Shown: one piece after another, positions 1 to 8,696 of the stretch | Layout: every line of letters starts with the position of its first letter | How positions within the stretch are numbered: the stretch's first letter is position 1 | Source: Colwellia chukchiensis | Lineage (GTDB): Bacteria > Pseudomonadota > Gammaproteobacteria > Enterobacterales > Alteromonadaceae | NCBI RefSeq assembly: GCF_002104455.1 | Contig: NZ_NBOC01000011.1 | Span: 53,105 to 117,104, forward strand | Reading direction: 5' to 3' | DNA: 64,000 nucleotides | Program-made: the position numbers and the translations under genes | Notes under the pieces: generated by a model | Databases searched by the model: none | Seen by the model: the letters and a program-made list of their open reading frames with translations, nothing else | What the model was told of the DNA's origin: nothing

Positions 1-68
1 GCCAGCATAACTTATAGCGCGGATTGGCGTTAAACATGCACTGTATTTGCATAAAAACAGGAGCTGTC

Positions 69-437
69 ATGGAAAATCAAATTGTATGGGTTGATATTCC
101 CGTTACTGACTTGCCACGGGCAATGACATTTTATAGCGCGGTACTTAACGCTGAAGTTAAACAAGAGGAGTTTGAACATTTTACCATCGGCCTTTTACCG
201 CACGCACAAACCAATGTGTCTGGCTGTTTAGTTCCATCGCCGGCAGAGCAAATTTTTACTTCCGGGCCGCTTATTTACTTTAATGTCAACGGTCGCCTTG
301 ATGACGCTATCAAAAAATGCGAAATGCATGGTGGCCGACTGGTTGAAGAAAAAATGTCAATCGGCGGTCATGGTTTTCGCGCCATTATTCATGACTCAGA
401 AGGCAACCGCATCGCCCTGCACAGCAATACTCTCTAA
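69..437 (+). CDS. VOC (glyoxalase/bleomycin-resistance fold) family protein
   Basis: A 122-residue single-domain protein of the vicinal-oxygen-chelate superfamily. The opening IVWVDIPVTDLPRAMTFYSAVL is the usual first beta-alpha unit, and the end HDSEGNRIALHS is the typical closing strand carrying a metal-ligand region in catalytic members. The start is placed at the second ATG because an AGGAG lies just upstream at about 58-62; the upstream ATG at 24 would add 15 residues with no family match. The substrate cannot be told from sequence: members include dioxygenases, isomerases and binding proteins. It is monocistronic, ahead of an iron-type operon with its own promoter. Confidence 0.85.
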   Translation: MENQIVWVDIPVTDLPRAMTFYSAVLNAEVKQEEFEHFTIGLLPHAQTNVSGCLVPSPAEQIFTSGPLIYFNVNGRLDDAIKKCEMHGGRLVEEKMSIGGHGFRAIIHDSEGNRIALHSNTL

Positions 438-606
438 ATTTAATATTAAACACTGCAGGAAGAAAGCTGTAAGTGGGCAGTTTTAAGCTACTCTGCTTTA
501 CTGACCACTGACAATTTAAAACCTATTGCTCCCCTGTTTTACTGACTGCCACCACGCTCCTCCCTTTCTTCATAGTAATGATGCTTTCTTTATTTTTAAA
601 TTATAT

Positions 607-657
607 TGCAAATGAGTTAGATTATCATTTGCATCTGTGTTTTTATCGCTTTATACT
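607..657 (+). promoter_or_regulatory. Promoter with Fur-like palindrome over the -35 box
   Basis: TGCAAATGA at 607-615 and its exact reverse complement TCATTTGCA at 625-633 flank a 9-base spacer and contain the AAATGA/TTATCATT pattern of Fur boxes. TTGCAT at 629-634 and TATACT at 652-657, spaced 17 bp, make a plausible sigma-70 promoter, so the palindrome covers the -35 element, as expected for repression. That Fur is the regulator is inferred from the motif and the downstream imelysin gene. Confidence 0.6.
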
Positions 658-670
658 TTTCCGCCAATAC

Positions 671-690
671 AATTAATTCTCATTATGATT
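671..690 (+). promoter_or_regulatory. Second possible Fur-like site
   Basis: AATTAATTCTCATTATGATT lies 10 bases before the start codon at 700. The ATTCTCATTAT core resembles the common half-site of Fur boxes. It is weaker than the palindrome at 607-633 and could be chance in AT-rich DNA. Confidence 0.35.
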
Positions 691-699
691 TAGGTTTTT

Positions 700-2073
700 A
701 TGAAACAATTCGTCCTAATGCCACTGTTATTGCTTAGTAGCGCAGTACTTGCTGAGCAAGCAGCAAGTACCACGCTTACCGCGGCAGATCACATTGCACA
801 ACAACAAAAAATTGCTGAAATTGAACGACAATTACAGGTATTAAAAGCACAATCTCAGGCCATGCTGACAAGCCAAAAAGCCCCTGCAGCGACAACCACA
901 AGCCCGCTATTAGCTGGGCAAAAAAACTGGCAAATAAAGTCATACGGCAGTGCGCGCTATAAAAGTGAACAAGTGTTTAGGAACACACAAGATCTTGAGC
1001 CAAATCGACGCGCAAGTACCGATCTTGAACGTGTGGTACTGGAGATTGCCTACGACTTCACCCCTAAATGGCAATTAGAGTTTGAGCTTGAGTATGAGCA
1101 TGGCGGCACAGGTGTGACCCTAGAGTACGATGGTTTTGAAGAGTTTGGTGAGTTTGAAAGTGAAATAGAAGCCGGCGGTGAAGTGGTGGTTGAAAAATTA
1201 CAACTTCGCTATCAAGCCAACCCGTATTTAGCGGTAAAAATGGGCCGTATTTTTATACCGGTAGGCATAGGAACTGAGCTACATAAACCAGCACAATATA
1301 TGACTGCTGAGCGCCACTGGAGTGAAGCGACTATGATCCCACAAACTTGGAACGAAACTGGGTTCAATATTATGGCCAATTGGCAAAATTTTAATGCCCA
1401 AATACTGTTAACCACAGGCTTAAACTCAGAATATTTTCGCACCTACCAATGGGCCGCTACTGGCCATCAAAAACGTTTTGAGCAAACCAACGCTGATGAC
1501 TTAGCGCTCACATTTCGTCTAGATTATGGCGACATCAAAAAAGACAAAGGCATTGGCTTTAGCTATTACACCAGCGACACCACAGGTAATCGCAATAACC
1601 AAAACAATCTCGCGGGCGACGGTAATATAGAAATCATAGGCCTGCATGGCGCGTGGACAATCGGCAATTGGATAGCACGAGGCCAATATTTATACGGTCA
1701 GTTAGACGACAGTGCCGCCATCACCTTAGCCAATAAAACCACCGCAGGCTTAAAACCCGGTAACTTTTCACAGTTGGGCAGCGAAGCTGAATCTGCGTTT
1801 GTTGAATTAGGCTACAACGCGCAAGGCTTGCTCGGTTTGTCGTCTCAGCTTCGTATTTTTGCCGCCTATGATTATGCTAATCCCATTAAAAAAGTGGCTG
1901 ATGGCATAGCAACTTCACGCTTTGATAAACAAGAATTATCGTTTGGCGTCAATTACTTTCCTATTCCAGAGTTGGTTTTCAAAATGCAAGTTGCAGAGCA
2001 ACACTATGCCCAAGAAAACCTTGATAACACCCGTTCAGTTGCTTTGTCACTGGGATATTTTTTCACGATATAA
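700..2073 (+). CDS. Porin-like outer-membrane beta-barrel protein
   Basis: A 457-residue exported protein. Residues 1-18 form a signal peptide cut near VLAEQ. Residues about 29-50 (IAQQQKIAEIERQLQVLKAQ) form a short coiled coil, as in trimeric porins. The rest alternates hydrophobic and polar residues with many aromatic girdle residues, typical of a barrel, and ends LSLGYFFTI. It is the first gene of a three-gene set, 57 bp before an imelysin lipoprotein and followed by a di-heme lipoprotein, behind a Fur-like promoter. A role in passage of iron or an iron complex is inferred from this context. The exact porin family is not recognised. Confidence 0.7.
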   Translation: MKQFVLMPLLLLSSAVLAEQAASTTLTAADHIAQQQKIAEIERQLQVLKAQSQAMLTSQKAPAATTTSPLLAGQKNWQIKSYGSARYKSEQVFRNTQDLEPNRRASTDLERVVLEIAYDFTPKWQLEFELEYEHGGTGVTLEYDGFEEFGEFESEIEAGGEVVVEKLQLRYQANPYLAVKMGRIFIPVGIGTELHKPAQYMTAERHWSEATMIPQTWNETGFNIMANWQNFNAQILLTTGLNSEYFRTYQWAATGHQKRFEQTNADDLALTFRLDYGDIKKDKGIGFSYYTSDTTGNRNNQNNLAGDGNIEIIGLHGAWTIGNWIARGQYLYGQLDDSAAITLANKTTAGLKPGNFSQLGSEAESAFVELGYNAQGLLGLSSQLRIFAAYDYANPIKKVADGIATSRFDKQELSFGVNYFPIPELVFKMQVAEQHYAQENLDNTRSVALSLGYFFTI

Positions 2074-2130
2074 AATACGCAAATTTGCGATTTAAACTAA
2101 TTAACTTATTAAAAATTAAGGGACTTAACC

Positions 2131-3285
2131 ATGCAGTTAAAAAAATCACTTGTCGCCATCAGTTTGTCAGCCATTATCTTATCCGCTTGTGGCGGAGGCT
2201 CTTCAACAGAGTCTGAGCCAGAAACACCAGTTGTTGATAACAGTTTTTCATTTAATGCCAGTGAGATGATCACTAATTTAACCAATGATGTTATTGTTAG
2301 CGGCTACATGTCTTTGAGCACGCAAGCGCAAGCGTTTCACTTAACCACCTTAACTCTGTTAAATAATCCGAGCGCAGAAAACTTAGCGGCTAGCCAACAG
2401 GCGTGGCGCGATGTGCGTACCCCATGGGAGCAAGGTGAAGCCCATATTTTTGGTCCAGTAGATGCGCTGTCAATTGACCCACATTTAGACACTTGGCCGC
2501 TTAACACTAGCGATTTACAAGCCTTATTGGCGTCGCAATCTGGCTTTACCGCACAGCAGGTTAAAGCGTTCAATGACGACGTACAAGGCTTTCATACCAT
2601 GGAGTTTTTGCTATTCGGTGACGGCTTAACCGACAATGAAAAAACTATCGATGAAATGACCGCGCTTGAGCGGGAATACCTAGTCGCTTGTGCAGAAGTT
2701 TTTAGCGAGTATGCGCAAGCTCTAGCTGACGCCTGGACAGTTGCTTATGATGCTAATGACAGTAACTCTCCTGCCTATAAAGAGTTATTGTTATCAGCAA
2801 ACAATGATGTTTATGCCTCTGAGCTAGGGGTAATTGAAGAACTTATCAACGGCATGATTGGCATTATTGATGAAGTCGGCAATGGTAAAATTGCAGAGCC
2901 TTTTGGCACCAACATTAATACCACGGATACCTCATTAGTTGAGTCGCAATATAGCTGGAACTCTTTGGCGGATTTTTCTGACAACATTCAAGGGGTACAA
3001 AATGTATATCGCGGTGAATTTGCTGGCGCAGCGGACAAACAAGGCATTATCGACTTTGTTGGTGCGGCTGATTCTGCACTGGCCAGTAAAATAGATAGCC
3101 AAATCAGTGACGCTATCACAGCCATTAACGCCATCGCCGGCGACAACAATTTACCCTTTAGGCAAGCTATTAATGATGCAGATGCACGCATAAAAATACA
3201 AGCAGCAATTGACGCGCTTTCACTTGTGCAAACCTCGTTTGAAGCTGACGTGCTACCGCTATTAACAAAGTGGCAAAGCAGCTAA
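2131..3285 (+). CDS. Imelysin family (peptidase M75-like) lipoprotein
   Basis: A 384-residue lipoprotein with lipobox LSAC (Cys20) after a short signal peptide. GFHTMEFLLFG at 153-163 carries the GxHxxE motif that defines imelysin proteins (IrpA, IcmP, EfeO relatives), where it is thought to bind metal. Two helical-bundle halves fit the family's usual length. Family members serve in iron uptake and are often iron-repressed; proteolytic activity is doubtful for most. It lies between the porin-like gene and the di-heme gene, in the same direction, and is probably co-transcribed with them from the promoter at 607-657. Confidence 0.88.
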   Translation: MQLKKSLVAISLSAIILSACGGGSSTESEPETPVVDNSFSFNASEMITNLTNDVIVSGYMSLSTQAQAFHLTTLTLLNNPSAENLAASQQAWRDVRTPWEQGEAHIFGPVDALSIDPHLDTWPLNTSDLQALLASQSGFTAQQVKAFNDDVQGFHTMEFLLFGDGLTDNEKTIDEMTALEREYLVACAEVFSEYAQALADAWTVAYDANDSNSPAYKELLLSANNDVYASELGVIEELINGMIGIIDEVGNGKIAEPFGTNINTTDTSLVESQYSWNSLADFSDNIQGVQNVYRGEFAGAADKQGIIDFVGAADSALASKIDSQISDAITAINAIAGDNNLPFRQAINDADARIKIQAAIDALSLVQTSFEADVLPLLTKWQSS

Positions 3286-3297
3286 CAGCAAAAAATT

Positions 3298-3319
3298 ACG
3301 CCAGCATGGACGCTGGCGT
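3298..3319. repeat. Intercistronic stem-loop
   Basis: ACGCCAGC (3298-3305) pairs with GCTGGCGT (3312-3319) over a 6-base loop, between the imelysin and di-heme genes. No T-run follows, so it is more likely an mRNA stability or attenuation hairpin than a full terminator. Confidence 0.45.
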
Positions 3320-3350
3320 TGAGTTATCACTTCAGTAAAAGTTACCTCAC

Positions 3351-4988
3351 ATGATAAAAATATACCAACGCAGCACAACACTCATATCGCGGCCTGTGCT
3401 AATGCCAATAACACTGCTTTTCGTCTGCTGGCTTAGTGGCTGTGGCAGCGAAAAAGCAACGCCAAGCCAACCTACAACACCTGAAATCGTTTATCCTGAT
3501 TATGCCCACATTCGATTATTAGCTGGCAGCGCTAGTGCAGAAAATGCCAGTGATTCTGGCCATGGTTTTTCAACCCCGATTGCAACATTAACCGCCGATG
3601 AGTTAGCCCGCCATCTTAAGGGTGACTTTCACTTTGAAACATCATTTACCACAGCCCCCAACGACGAGCATCCAGAACTTGATGGCTTAGGGCCAGTATT
3701 TAATAATCAAAACTGCAATGCTTGTCATCAACGTGATGGCCGCCCTGCAACCCTAACCGTGCCTAGTGGCGAACAACGCTTATTGCTGGGCTCAAATGCG
3801 GGGATATTTTTACGCATCAGCCTTGACGATGGCGACTGCCATCAAGCAAGCGCAGAAAATAATTATTGCCAAAACACCCCTGTTCCCGGCTTTGGTACTC
3901 AACTTTTTCACCGCGGCGTATTACAAGCCCGTGATGACTGGCAAGAAATGCCCTTTATTGGTCAGGCCAATGTATTGCTCTCCTATGACTATCACAGTGT
4001 AACTTATCGCGATGGCGAAACGGTGACCTTGAAAAAGCCTGTGTTTAGTATTGAAGCCCCTTATGATGTCAGTACAAAAAACAGCCAAAACAGCGCGCTT
4101 TTAGCCAGTAATGTTCGTTATAGTCCAAGAAATGGTATGCCGATTTTTGGCTTAGGCTTGCTTGAGCTTATTGCCGAAAACGATATTTTAGCGCTGGTTG
4201 ATGAAGACGATGCAGATCAAGACGGTATCTCTGGACGTGCCAATTGGGTTTTTGACGCCGTTAAAGCCCAAGCCGGAGAAATTCTGCCACTTTCACTAGG
4301 ACGTTTTGGCTGGAAAGCCAGTACACCAAGTGTGCGAGTGCAGTCTCTTGGCGCCTTACGCGGCGATATGGGTATTACTAATCCTCTGTTTCCCGAAGAA
4401 AGCATAGCCAATACCGCCATGCATGAAAGCTACCTAGCGCGCACAGGTTTTATTGATACGGGTGTCGATCAGTTTGGCGCAACAGAAGCCTCAGCAAGCT
4501 TTGCCGATGATGTGGTTTTTTATGCCGAAACCTTAGCGGTGCCGGCACGGCGAAATATAAACAATGAACAAGTACTCAGTGGTGCTTTGTTATTTGAGCA
4601 AGTTAATTGTACTGGCTGTCACACGCCTAAATTTACCACAGTAAGCGGTGAGGCCTTCATTGGCGGACGCCCTGCCCCTGAGGCTCTTAAAAACCAAACT
4701 ATTTATCCGTTTAGCGATATGTTGCTCCATGATATGGGCAGCGACTTGGCCGATAATAGACGCGACTTTATGGCCACAGGGCGAGAGTGGAAAACACGGC
4801 CATTATGGGGTATAGGTTTAACCAAAACCGTCAATCCTAGTGCCGGATTTTTGCATGATGGCCGAGCCGAGACTATAGAAGAAGCGATTTTATGGCATGG
4901 CGGTGAAGCACAAAACAGTAAAGCGGATTTTATGGCGTTAAGCAAAACCGAGCGCACCGCACTGATTAGCTTTGTGATGTCATTATAG
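3351..4988 (+). CDS. Di-heme c-type cytochrome (thiol oxidoreductase / DHOR family, COG3488-like) lipoprotein
   Basis: A 545-residue protein with a signal peptide ending in a lipobox-like LSGC (Cys31). Two CxxCH heme c sites are visible: CNACH at 122-126 and CTGCH at 420-424. The second lies in a C-terminal MauG/peroxidase-like half ending with NPSAGFLHDGRAETIEEAILWHGGEA, typical of the DUF1111 group. Relatives are commonly paired with imelysin genes in iron-regulated loci. It may oxidise or reduce iron or a ligand in the periplasm, but the reaction is unknown. The start at 3351 supplies the Lys/Arg n-region; Met18 is a less likely start. Confidence 0.85.
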   Translation: MIKIYQRSTTLISRPVLMPITLLFVCWLSGCGSEKATPSQPTTPEIVYPDYAHIRLLAGSASAENASDSGHGFSTPIATLTADELARHLKGDFHFETSFTTAPNDEHPELDGLGPVFNNQNCNACHQRDGRPATLTVPSGEQRLLLGSNAGIFLRISLDDGDCHQASAENNYCQNTPVPGFGTQLFHRGVLQARDDWQEMPFIGQANVLLSYDYHSVTYRDGETVTLKKPVFSIEAPYDVSTKNSQNSALLASNVRYSPRNGMPIFGLGLLELIAENDILALVDEDDADQDGISGRANWVFDAVKAQAGEILPLSLGRFGWKASTPSVRVQSLGALRGDMGITNPLFPEESIANTAMHESYLARTGFIDTGVDQFGATEASASFADDVVFYAETLAVPARRNINNEQVLSGALLFEQVNCTGCHTPKFTTVSGEAFIGGRPAPEALKNQTIYPFSDMLLHDMGSDLADNRRDFMATGREWKTRPLWGIGLTKTVNPSAGFLHDGRAETIEEAILWHGGEAQNSKADFMALSKTERTALISFVMSL

Positions 4989-5029
4989 CTTCATCGCCGC
5001 GACTCAAGCTGCTTGTCATGCTAGCAAGC

Positions 5030-6646
5030 TTAGTTCGGATAACCCGTGATGTTTTTAATCGCCTGATAAATGGGCTTTAATTGCCGATACATTTTTTTAT
5101 ATACCTGTGTATAAAGTTGCTCATAAAGCTCAACATTATCAGGGTTAGGTAAAAACGTCTGTGTTGTGCGCGTCATAGCGGCTGTGGCTTGCTGGTAATC
5201 GCCAAAGTAACCTTGTCCCACGGCGGCATTTATTGCCGCCCCTAAGCCTGAGGTTTCAAAGGTGTGTGGCCGGTGCGTTGGCAAATTAAAAATATCAGCA
5301 GTCAATTGTAAAGCGGCATCTGATTGCGAACCACCCCCAGAGACCATTAGACGAGTAATTTTACACTGCTGTCGCTTAGCTAAGTTTTCTTTTCCTTCGC
5401 GCAGTGCATAAGCTAACCCCTCTAAAATAGACCGGTAGATATGGGCACGCGTATGCACATCACCAAAGCCTATTATTGCCCCCTTAGCATCAAGATTTTT
5501 TAGCCCTGGTGACCAATAGGGTTGAAGCATTAAGCCCATAGAGCCCGGTGGCACTTGCGCAACTAATTGGTCAAATAAACTCTCTGCACTTACCCCTAAC
5601 TGTTGTGCTTTATCGATTTCATTTTGACCGAACTCTTGTTTAAACCAATTAACCATCCAAAATCCGCGATAAATCATAACTTCGCTATTATATTGACCGG
5701 GGATAGCAGACGGATAAGGCGGTATAAACGTATGTGGCTCAACATAGCGAGTATTATTGGTGTTAATGGTTGCTGTCGTGCCATAACTTAAACTTGCCGT
5801 TTCGGGGCTAATACAGCCTGAGCCCAACACTTCACAGGCTTTATCTGAAGCGGCAGCAATCAATTTAGTGCCCATTGCGATACCGGTATGTTTAGCCGCT
5901 GCTGCGTTAATCTCACCCAGTATATCACCGGGTTTAACCAAATCCGGCAACATGGACTTTTTCACGGGTAAGGCATACCACTTCCAATCCCATGCATGGG
6001 CCCAGTGTTGCTTTTTATAGTTAAACGGTAAATAGCCAACAATACTCGCCACTGAATCTTTAAATTGCCCGGTGAGTTGATAGCTTAAATAACCCGACAA
6101 CAGCAGAAACTTATCTGTATTTTGCCAAAGCTGGGCTTGGTTTTGCTGTAGCCAGTTGGCTGGTGACTTTTGCAAAAAATAATGCAGTACTTTTCGCTGA
6201 CCTAAAACCGAAAATGCCAATCGCCAATACCAAGGTAATGTATGCTTAGGCTCAGCTAGGCGTTGATCAAGCCATAAAATTGCTGGGCGCAATGGTTGAC
6301 CATGCTTATCTAAGTTTATCACCGTGCCTCGCTGTGTTGTTAGCGTAACTGCACTGACTTTTTCTCGGTAACCGTTCGCTTTCACCTCAGCTTGTTGCCA
6401 CAATTGTTGGCAACATAAGCCAAGCATTTGCCAGAAATATTCAACACTTTGCTCTGCCCAACCAGGCTGTGTACTAAAGTATGCTTCTAGTTCAACACGG
6501 CTTTTTGCCACTAAATTACCTTGCAGGTCAAATAATAAAGCGCGAACACTTTGCGTGCCATTGTCTATGGTTAAGATTAAGTCGTCACTATTTGCAGCAT
6601 TGCCATCTGCCGCATCTGCCGTTGGGGTTGGATTAGCTTTATTCAT
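5030..6646 (-). CDS. FGGY-family carbohydrate kinase (xylulokinase-like)
   Basis: A 538-residue cytosolic sugar kinase. The N-terminal ATPase lobe begins ILTIDNGTQSVRALLFD at about 24-40 (phosphate-1 loop with DxGTxS). QPGWAEQSVEYFW is the usual following motif. AASDKACEVLGSG supplies the catalytic-base Asp region, and SGGGSQSDAALQLTADIFNLP the C-terminal adenosine motif. It transfers ATP phosphate to a sugar or polyol, but the substrate is uncertain: no isomerase, transporter or regulator lies beside it. It is convergent with the di-heme gene and separated from it by about 40 bp. Confidence 0.85.
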   Translation of the reverse strand: MNKANPTPTADAADGNAANSDDLILTIDNGTQSVRALLFDLQGNLVAKSRVELEAYFSTQPGWAEQSVEYFWQMLGLCCQQLWQQAEVKANGYREKVSAVTLTTQRGTVINLDKHGQPLRPAILWLDQRLAEPKHTLPWYWRLAFSVLGQRKVLHYFLQKSPANWLQQNQAQLWQNTDKFLLLSGYLSYQLTGQFKDSVASIVGYLPFNYKKQHWAHAWDWKWYALPVKKSMLPDLVKPGDILGEINAAAAKHTGIAMGTKLIAAASDKACEVLGSGCISPETASLSYGTTATINTNNTRYVEPHTFIPPYPSAIPGQYNSEVMIYRGFWMVNWFKQEFGQNEIDKAQQLGVSAESLFDQLVAQVPPGSMGLMLQPYWSPGLKNLDAKGAIIGFGDVHTRAHIYRSILEGLAYALREGKENLAKRQQCKITRLMVSGGGSQSDAALQLTADIFNLPTHRPHTFETSGLGAAINAAVGQGYFGDYQQATAAMTRTTQTFLPNPDNVELYEQLYTQVYKKMYRQLKPIYQAIKNITGYPN

Positions 6647-7024
6647 TATTATTTTGTGCTATTTTTCATACTTTTCTAGCACACTATAGCACTGTCGCTA
6701 AATTGCAAGACCACAGACTCATTTGGGTTAACATACTGCGCTAGGTTAACAAGTAACCACCATCAGTCATGATTTGCTACGCGCCCCTTAAGCACAGGTA
6801 AAACATAGCCAAGTTCGCGGCGACGATGAGCGATCTCGGTTTTAACTATCGGTTAATGTTATCTGCTTCAACAACGGCTACCCTAACAAAAGCTGCCTTT
6901 TTGCACTGAGCCGTTGTCAACATGGCTTTACTTTTCTTAAACGTTGTCGTCTAAACAGTGGTTTACAAGCATTTTAAATTCCCCTAGTCTAATAGGAATA
7001 CCTTGTGTAAAACTATTGGTGAAC
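6647..7024. other. Intergenic region with a long inverted repeat
   Basis: No gene is seen between the divergent kinase and binding-protein genes. ACAACGGCT at 6871-6879 is repeated as AGCCGTTGT at 6909-6917 with 29 bases between; this could be a folded leader or an operator. No further structure was recognised. Confidence 0.4.
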
Positions 7025-7816
7025 ATGCTATTGCTAACCAGAGCCCTAATCATCTTGCTTTTAATCTGCTCTGCAGCGCAAGCAAATAGCAACATCCAAC
7101 AAAATGATAAAGACAGCACGCTGCGTATGTGTGTGTCACATTACCCGCCTTATCAAATTGTTTTACCCGAGCAAGCGCCTATTGGTGAAAATATCGCAAC
7201 CACTAACTATTTGTTTAAGCAACTCGGTTTTACTATCGAATATACGCCAAACAATTCATTTTGGCGTTGTTTAGCCTTACTCAAGTCTGGCAAGGTAGAT
7301 TTAATGTCTGGGTTGCTAGACGCACCAGAGCGACGCCAATTTTCCCACTTACTGGTTTATGGCTCATTAGAGAAGAAAGTATTTTATGTTAACAATGATC
7401 AGTTAAACATAAAAACTTTTGCAGATCTTGAAGGATTGCGAGTTGCGGTACTGCGTGGTGTTAAACAGTTTAAGCAGTTTGATAATGCGCCGGCAGGTTT
7501 TTTTACCAAAGTTTATGCTAGCGACCTAGATGCAGGCTTTCGCATCTTGGCGGCAGGAAAGGTAGACGTGTTGATCTCTACTCATTTTTTAGACTTAGCA
7601 ACTTTCAAAAAAAACAACGTCACAGATCATGCGATAAAAGAAATTATTGTCGACTTAGACGGAAGCTCATTACTGTATACTGGTTTATCAAAACAGTCGA
7701 AGATCGCCCATTTAGCCCCTGAACTTGAACGCTTATCAAAAAGGCTACATCAAAACGGTGAGTTTGCCCACGTGATCAAAATGTTCAAACAGCAACATCC
7801 GCAATATTATCAATAA
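7025..7816 (+). CDS. Periplasmic solute-binding-like protein (SBP_bac_3 fold)
   Basis: From the ATG at 7025 the protein is 263 residues, with a clean signal peptide (MLLLTRALIILLLICSAAQA). That start is chosen over 6944, which would put 27 extra residues before the signal peptide. LRMCVSHYPPYQIV opens the first lobe, and LEGLRVAVLRGVKQF near the middle is the usual hinge region of amino-acid-type binding proteins. No permease or ATPase genes adjoin, so it may be a sensory or orphan binding protein, as is common for this family in Alteromonadales. A second orphan relative lies at 52795-53583. The ligand is unknown. Confidence 0.75.
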   Translation: MLLLTRALIILLLICSAAQANSNIQQNDKDSTLRMCVSHYPPYQIVLPEQAPIGENIATTNYLFKQLGFTIEYTPNNSFWRCLALLKSGKVDLMSGLLDAPERRQFSHLLVYGSLEKKVFYVNNDQLNIKTFADLEGLRVAVLRGVKQFKQFDNAPAGFFTKVYASDLDAGFRILAAGKVDVLISTHFLDLATFKKNNVTDHAIKEIIVDLDGSSLLYTGLSKQSKIAHLAPELERLSKRLHQNGEFAHVIKMFKQQHPQYYQ

Positions 7817-7953
7817 GTACTCAGCACCCGACTTAGTTTTAACGTTAAAAACGATAGCAACACTTAGGTCTGCAAACGCAGCTCGTATTGCTAAAAGCTA
7901 AATAGCGTGTAGTTAGTCATTTAATCAATCAAAATAACAACTTATCACGCCGC

Positions 7954-8511
7954 TTAACCTAAAATGTTACCGACGCCGTCAGCCAGTATTTGTTTGGCTT
8001 GTTGGCCTTGCTCAGAGTCTAAATAAGATTTTGCGGTATTAATGAAGCTTGCGATCATTTCCGGCTCTAGCCCTAAAGCGCTAAATTGCTTTTTAAGATC
8101 ATTGACTGATTTTAACGAATCACTATATTGTGCGGCAGTATCCAATAAGCCAGCTAAACCTTCACTTGACTGAAGCTCGCTAATATCTGGCATTTGCTCA
8201 ATTAAAGCGTCGACGCCAGGTACTGCACTGGCAAGTTGTTGGTACTGCTCAGAAGAGACATTGGTTTTAACATAATGAATAATTGCCCCCATACCACCCG
8301 CAGCTTGCTCGGCATTCACGTTCAAGGAATTAGTTAACAGCGTAACTAAACCATTTGAGCTTGGTAACGCGCTTGTGCTTTGCTCAGGTGCTTGAGCTGT
8401 TTGCTCTGTCAATCCGATAAATTGTTTTAAACGATCAAGCCAGCTAGCTTCCTGCGCAATTGCGCCATTATTAAATGTAATAATACCAATAAGCAAAATG
8501 AGTTTTTTCAT
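7954..8511 (-). CDS. DUF2780 (VcgC/VcgE-like) secreted protein
   Basis: From Met at 8511 the protein is 185 residues with signal peptide MKKLILLIGIITFNNGAIAQ; the upstream ATG at 8541 would give an unlikely 10-residue extension. The mature part is helical, small and rich in Ala, Gln and Ser, with NSLNVNAEQAAGGMGAII and VPGVDALIEQMPDIS, which match my recollection of the DUF2780 pattern (a repeat-like helical domain found in Vibrio, Shewanella and relatives). No enzyme function is known for the family. It stands alone, downstream of the large hybrid kinase on the same strand, with 155 bp between them. Confidence 0.7.
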   Translation of the reverse strand: MKKLILLIGIITFNNGAIAQEASWLDRLKQFIGLTEQTAQAPEQSTSALPSSNGLVTLLTNSLNVNAEQAAGGMGAIIHYVKTNVSSEQYQQLASAVPGVDALIEQMPDISELQSSEGLAGLLDTAAQYSDSLKSVNDLKKQFSALGLEPEMIASFINTAKSYLDSEQGQQAKQILADGVGNILG

Positions 8512-8696
8512 GTTCAGGCCTTTTAGGTCATGTAATTGCAAAATAAAGTGTACAACAATAACTTAGCAAGCATGAGTAAATTATGAAAAACATCAAAAAA
8601 TCTTTAACTCATTAAGCCTAAACAAACAGCTTTGCTAGGCACGACAACTAAGATGAGCTAGTTGGAAAACTTTAATTTAAATAGCTTGGAGTGCGA

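Noticed and set aside
3298..3319. Hairpin after the imelysin gene as a terminator
   Set aside because: The stem is good but no T-run follows, and the di-heme gene that normally accompanies imelysin lies just downstream. Kept only as a stem-loop.
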